Below are positions 61,244-64,000 of a DNA stretch of 64,000 nt, piece by piece. Every line of letters begins with the position of its first letter. Within the stretch, counting starts at the first letter, position 1. The DNA lies in the IMG/VR virus record IMGVR_UViG_3300038620_000126, positions 1 to 64,000 of that record; one strand, written 5' to 3'. The stretch comes from a virus. The notes under the pieces are model-generated. The model saw nothing but the letters and a program-made list of their open reading frames with translations. It did no database searches and was not told the DNA's origin. Position numbers and translations under genes: made by a program.

Positions 61244-61831
61244 TTAAATGTGCAATGTCATGTCTTTAGGAGCTGGTATTTTTCCCCCAAAATAAGGATA
61301 CAGGTCGTAAGTCAGTAACTTGTCATACCAACTTACAGGAAAATCCAATTCTTCATAGGATTCAAAATCATTAATATCATTAATATTGAATAATGGTTTG
61401 TTTATTCTAATTTTATATACTTTGAATCGAACTTTTTTTACTTCTGTATTAACTTCTATAACAAAGTTGTAAAGTTCATTAACATTGATACTAGTTAAAT
61501 ATTTATGAATAAAACTGTTACTTAATTCTTTGTTGTAGTAATAAGCAAATATATCTATTTTGTTGCCATTAGGTCGCCATCCGAATCTAAGAGATTTGTA
61601 GTGATGATGAATAAAAGCTACACCAAAAACTTTGTTTATTTGTGTTAACAAATATTGTTTTTCTTTATTCGAAAAATCAGATAGCACTTTATCACTTATT
61701 AAACAGTTTTCATCAAATCTAACAATTTTATGGTATATGAAATTATTCTTAAAACTGTCAAGTAAAATTTTAAAGTTTATTTTAGATGAATTTGATCTAT
61801 GGGTGTGTTCTTTTATAATATGTTTTGACAT
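61244..61831 (-). CDS. Hypothetical protein coupled to the sigma-like gene
   Basis: 195 residues, mixed alpha/beta (YKSLRFGWRPNGNKIDIFAY; KKVRFKVYKIRINKPL), ending YFGGKIPAPKDMTLHI. No name assigned. Its start overlaps the end of the sigma-like gene by 19 nt, a sign of coupled translation. Confidence 0.5.
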   Translation of the reverse strand: MSKHIIKEHTHRSNSSKINFKILLDSFKNNFIYHKIVRFDENCLISDKVLSDFSNKEKQYLLTQINKVFGVAFIHHHYKSLRFGWRPNGNKIDIFAYYYNKELSNSFIHKYLTSINVNELYNFVIEVNTEVKKVRFKVYKIRINKPLFNINDINDFESYEELDFPVSWYDKLLTYDLYPYFGGKIPAPKDMTLHI

Positions 61832-62412
61832 GATTGTTTTAGTGTTTCTGGTCTTTGTTTCAAAAAAGAATACAAGTTACTTAGCTTTTTAGAGACGGTG
61901 CTCTTATCTAAATGAAGTTTTTGAGATATTTCAGTTATCGTATAATCGTTTTCAAACATTAAAGATAAAATATATGTAGAATTTTCTATATCAAATTTGG
62001 ATCCCAAAAGTAATAATGTTAACTTTTCTTTGAATTCATTGTAATAATAACTTTCTTCATCTGTTAAATGGTTTTCAAACTCGTTCATTTCAAGTAAAGC
62101 GCAGTAAACTGATGCGCTTTTATGTTTCAATACTTTTCTCTTTGTACAGACAATAGCCCAGTTAATAAAATTCAACTTTTTCCAGTAATTAATAACATTG
62201 TGAAGATTTCCCATAAATTCTAAATAAGCATCACTTGTATCTTCAGTATTAAAGTTGTAATCTTTACAAATCTTATTTACAACCAAGTTTTTGTTATTAT
62301 GTGGACTTCCTAGTGCATAATATAATTTGTTAAAGTTTTTATCAGTTTTTTCAAGTTTATAATTTTCAGCTAATTCATTAATATATTGAATTTTTTCTGT
62401 TTTTTTACTCAT
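61813..62412 (-). CDS. Sigma-70-family-like factor, candidate late sigma (gp55 analogue)
   Basis: 199 residues, close to T4 gp55 (185). Residues ~25-100 are helical with a region-2-like pattern (TEDTSDAYLEFMGNLHNVIN; LNFINWAIVCTKRKVLKHK). Residues ~150-187 form a region-4-like helix-turn-helix (YTITEISQKLHLDKSTVSKK). A phage-encoded minimal sigma of this size would recognise a -10-only late promoter, in keeping with the repeated AAATAAATA. The assignment rests on pattern; the HTH alone would also fit another small regulator. Confidence 0.65.
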   Translation of the reverse strand: MSKKTEKIQYINELAENYKLEKTDKNFNKLYYALGSPHNNKNLVVNKICKDYNFNTEDTSDAYLEFMGNLHNVINYWKKLNFINWAIVCTKRKVLKHKSASVYCALLEMNEFENHLTDEESYYYNEFKEKLTLLLLGSKFDIENSTYILSLMFENDYTITEISQKLHLDKSTVSKKLSNLYSFLKQRPETLKQSCQNIL

Positions 62413-62442
62413 TTTTTGTTTTTAAATTATGTGTTTACATGG

Positions 62443-62450
62443 AATAAATA
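62443..62450 (+). promoter_or_regulatory. Late-promoter-like AATAAATA
   Basis: Lies only 7 nt before the ATG at 62458, implying an almost leaderless transcript. Confidence 0.4.
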
Positions 62451-62457
62451 AATTGAT

Positions 62458-62736
62458 ATGATCAAAGTTACAAAAACATATCTAGAAATAAAAGTCTGTA
62501 AAACAAAATATAGGCTTTTTCCTGCGTGGGTTAACAGCAAAAGACTTAAATGGCATGTTGACTTAGAAAGTAGACTTGTTCAGGTTTTAAATGGTAGGAT
62601 GTGGAAAATACAATTTGATAATGATATACCTAGATTTCTTTATAAAAACAAAACAGTTTACATTCCCAAAAACCACTATCATAGATTGTTAAAAGGTGAT
62701 GGGCACCTAGTAATTAAAATAAAAGAAATTAATTAA
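62458..62736 (+). CDS. Small basic protein, unknown
   Basis: 92 residues, strand-rich and basic (YRLFPAWVNSKRLKWHVDLE; KTVYIPKNHYHRLLKGDGHL). No family recognised. Convergent with the next gene. Confidence 0.5.
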   Translation: MIKVTKTYLEIKVCKTKYRLFPAWVNSKRLKWHVDLESRLVQVLNGRMWKIQFDNDIPRFLYKNKTVYIPKNHYHRLLKGDGHLVIKIKEIN

Positions 62737-62739
62737 CTT

Positions 62740-63618
62740 TTACTTATCTTCTGGATAATCAAAGTCATCCAAATCAACATCATAATCCCAATACTTAACC
62801 TTATCAAACTTTTCTTTATCTCTTAATAATGTTCTAAACGATTGTGGAGCATACTTTTTTTGAAAAAATCTACACCACTCATCATGTGGATTACAAAAAG
62901 CACTTGCTTCATCTACTTCTTCTGAAAAGGTTACTTTTTGTGGTTGATAGCGCGTTGAAATTTTGAATTCTGCAAAACCAGCAGGGGTTACATGTACATC
63001 TTCATTTGTGTGTTCAACCTTTTTCATGTACTTGCTGATTTTATCAATAAGGAATGGTTCTTCATCTGTTCTGCTTTCAAACCCTATCATATAAACACTT
63101 AGTTGGCGAACTTTTTTAAGACTTTTTATATAAATAATATGATCTTCAAATGGTTTTATAACATTATAAATTTTTTCTGGAAGTTTATCTTTTGGGTTCT
63201 TAACTTTTACTAAATATTCATTAAGTGTTTCTGGTACATAACCCTCACCAAGTACATGTTCATAATCTTCATAATTATCTTCTTCATCTTCGTCGTCATA
63301 CATTTTATCATTATATCCAAGGGGTGTGAGTATATCACCACTTCCAGTTTGTCCAGTATAAAAATCACCAGATGGTGCTTGAACTGGCCCCATACCACCT
63401 ACATTTGAAAGTGTTGCTTCATATTCACTAAGTTTCTTAGGCAGACCTTTTCTATCGGTTTCTGCATATTCTCTAGCTGTATCCATAGATACACCATCTG
63501 CTATATTTTTAACTTTTTTAGCTAAGCTATCACTTAATTCATCAAGATCCAATTCTCCTTGTTTATAAGCATATACCATTCCAAATAATCTTTGTTGTTC
63601 TTTACTCTTTGCTGGCAT
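62740..63618 (-). CDS. DUF3008-like protein sharing the capsid cleavage-region motif
   Basis: 292 residues. N-terminus PAKSKEQQRLFGMVYAYKQ is a DUF3008-type segment of small phage proteins. Residues ~63-100 (SNVGGMGPVQAPSG; TGQTGSGDILTPLG) closely resemble capsid residues ~63-110 (GNVNGIGAVQAPSN; RGNTGSGDVFP), both just after an (L)xE site. An internal ETLNEYL resembles the targeting signal. An acidic middle precedes a C-terminal alpha/beta domain. Probably a head protein processed by the same protease. Confidence 0.6.
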   Translation of the reverse strand: MPAKSKEQQRLFGMVYAYKQGELDLDELSDSLAKKVKNIADGVSMDTAREYAETDRKGLPKKLSEYEATLSNVGGMGPVQAPSGDFYTGQTGSGDILTPLGYNDKMYDDEDEEDNYEDYEHVLGEGYVPETLNEYLVKVKNPKDKLPEKIYNVIKPFEDHIIYIKSLKKVRQLSVYMIGFESRTDEEPFLIDKISKYMKKVEHTNEDVHVTPAGFAEFKISTRYQPQKVTFSEEVDEASAFCNPHDEWCRFFQKKYAPQSFRTLLRDKEKFDKVKYWDYDVDLDDFDYPEDK

Positions 63619-63631
63619 TAATTACTTTTTT

Positions 63632-64000
63632 TTATTTATTATTTTTATTTGATGACAAGTTATTTTCATCTAATTTTGAACTACCTAAATCTCTAGGCTT
63701 ATCATTATACAATCTATCTTTATATAGGGGATATGGAGTTTCTGCAACTTCTGGATCAACAAAAATTCTTGGTTTAATACCATCTTGCATTCTATGGCCA
63801 GAGTGTCTAGATTCTGTTGGATCAAAAGATGGTATATAAGATTCTACTTCAAAATTAATCTCCATACTGATTTCATCTTCTATTGGATAACTAAACTCAG
63901 AACGGGTTTCTCTACTAAAGTCTTCTTGAAGCCCCATTTGAACAGGGATATTCATGTTTTCAAAATTTATGTAAAACTCTTGAACTTTATAATAATTTCT
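63632..64000 (-). CDS. Virion protein, N-terminus beyond window
   Basis: The frame stays open through all 15 codons upstream of the ATG at 63955 to the window edge (YYKVQEFYINFEN), so the gene is partial. The visible C-terminal part has PIEDEISMEINFEVESYIP and a Pro/Asp-rich tail (RIFVDPEVAETPYPLYKDRL). It is followed by the late-type element of the next gene. The strand-rich end and context suggest a neck or tail structural protein; no name given. Confidence 0.55.
   Translation of the reverse strand, partial: RNYYKVQEFYINFENMNIPVQMGLQEDFSRETRSEFSYPIEDEISMEINFEVESYIPSFDPTESRHSGHRMQDGIKPRIFVDPEVAETPYPLYKDRLYNDKPRDLGSSKLDENNLSSNKNNK
63633..63640 (-). promoter_or_regulatory. Late-promoter-like AATAAATA (minus strand)
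   Basis: Lies 14 nt upstream of the ATG at 63618. Confidence 0.5.

Noticed and set aside
21300-64000. The missing terminase N-half elsewhere in this window
   Set aside because: No ORF shows a gp17 N-terminal pattern ending in GK-Cys with block A, so it must lie outside if it exists.
1-64000. tRNA genes
   Set aside because: No cloverleaf with GTTCRAnnC-type T-loop was noticed in the intergenic gaps; a dedicated tRNA scan would settle it.

Overview
This window is an internal piece of a large, AT-rich, T4-like myovirus genome, open at both ends. The T4-type core is recognisable by protein motifs: terminase large subunit (gp17-like), portal (gp20-like), prohead protease (gp21-like, fused to a scaffold-like tail), major capsid protein (gp23-like), tail tube (gp19-like) and SbcC/gp46-like recombination nuclease, with several very large baseplate or fibre proteins. 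The host is probably a (marine?) Bacteroidetes/Flavobacteria. This is inference from low GC, start codons without Shine-Dalgarno sequences but with A-rich leaders, frequent TTG/GTG starts, and host-type promoters of the form TTGACA-N17-TATATTTG (Bacteroidetes -7 box TAnnTTTG).

Layout. 1-10.4 kb: receptor-binding and fibre module (YadA-head-like and LamG-like proteins, Ig-like protein), a sulfotransferase-like protein, a double GT25 glycosyltransferase and a decayed fibre fragment. 10.4-15.5 kb: small virion genes, tail tube and a large structural protein. 15.5-19.7 kb: two early genes with twin host-like promoters, a GMP reductase-like enzyme and small genes. 19.7-21.1 kb: four tandem paralogues. 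21.1-23.1 kb: terminase C-terminal part preceded by the C-terminal part of a split intein. 24.3-29.2 kb: membrane and structural genes. 29.3-32.3 kb: a divergent MoxR ATPase / metallopeptidase-VWA pair. 32.4-39.1 kb: neck, portal and gp46 region. 39.1-40.6 kb: small early genes. 40.6-48.3 kb: giant structural protein and two leucine-rich-repeat proteins. 48.4-50.8 kb: Vsr-like homing endonuclease and a 750-bp insertion. 50.8-55 kb: capsid and protease-scaffold. 55-58.2 kb: a cluster of small internal-protein candidates. 58.2-64 kb: structural genes and a sigma-like factor.

Three system-level observations stand out. (1) The terminase appears to be a fractured gene. Its coding sequence starts inside an intein that ends in His-Asn directly before the Walker A threonine. 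The N-extein and intein N-fragment are not in the window, so trans-splicing would be needed, as in the atypically split AceL-TerL intein. (2) About ten proteins share an N-terminal signal of the type (S/T)FxEF(L/I)xE, which matches the capsid-targeting sequence and (L/I)xE protease site of T4 internal proteins. This predicts a large cargo of packaged, probably injected proteins, including two LRR proteins, a winged-helix-like protein and one with a hydrophobic C-terminus. (3) An AAATAAATA element lies about 7-21 nt before at least 25 virion-gene starts on both strands. It resembles the T4 late promoter TATAAATA, and the small sigma-like protein at 61813-62412 is a candidate gp55-type late sigma factor.
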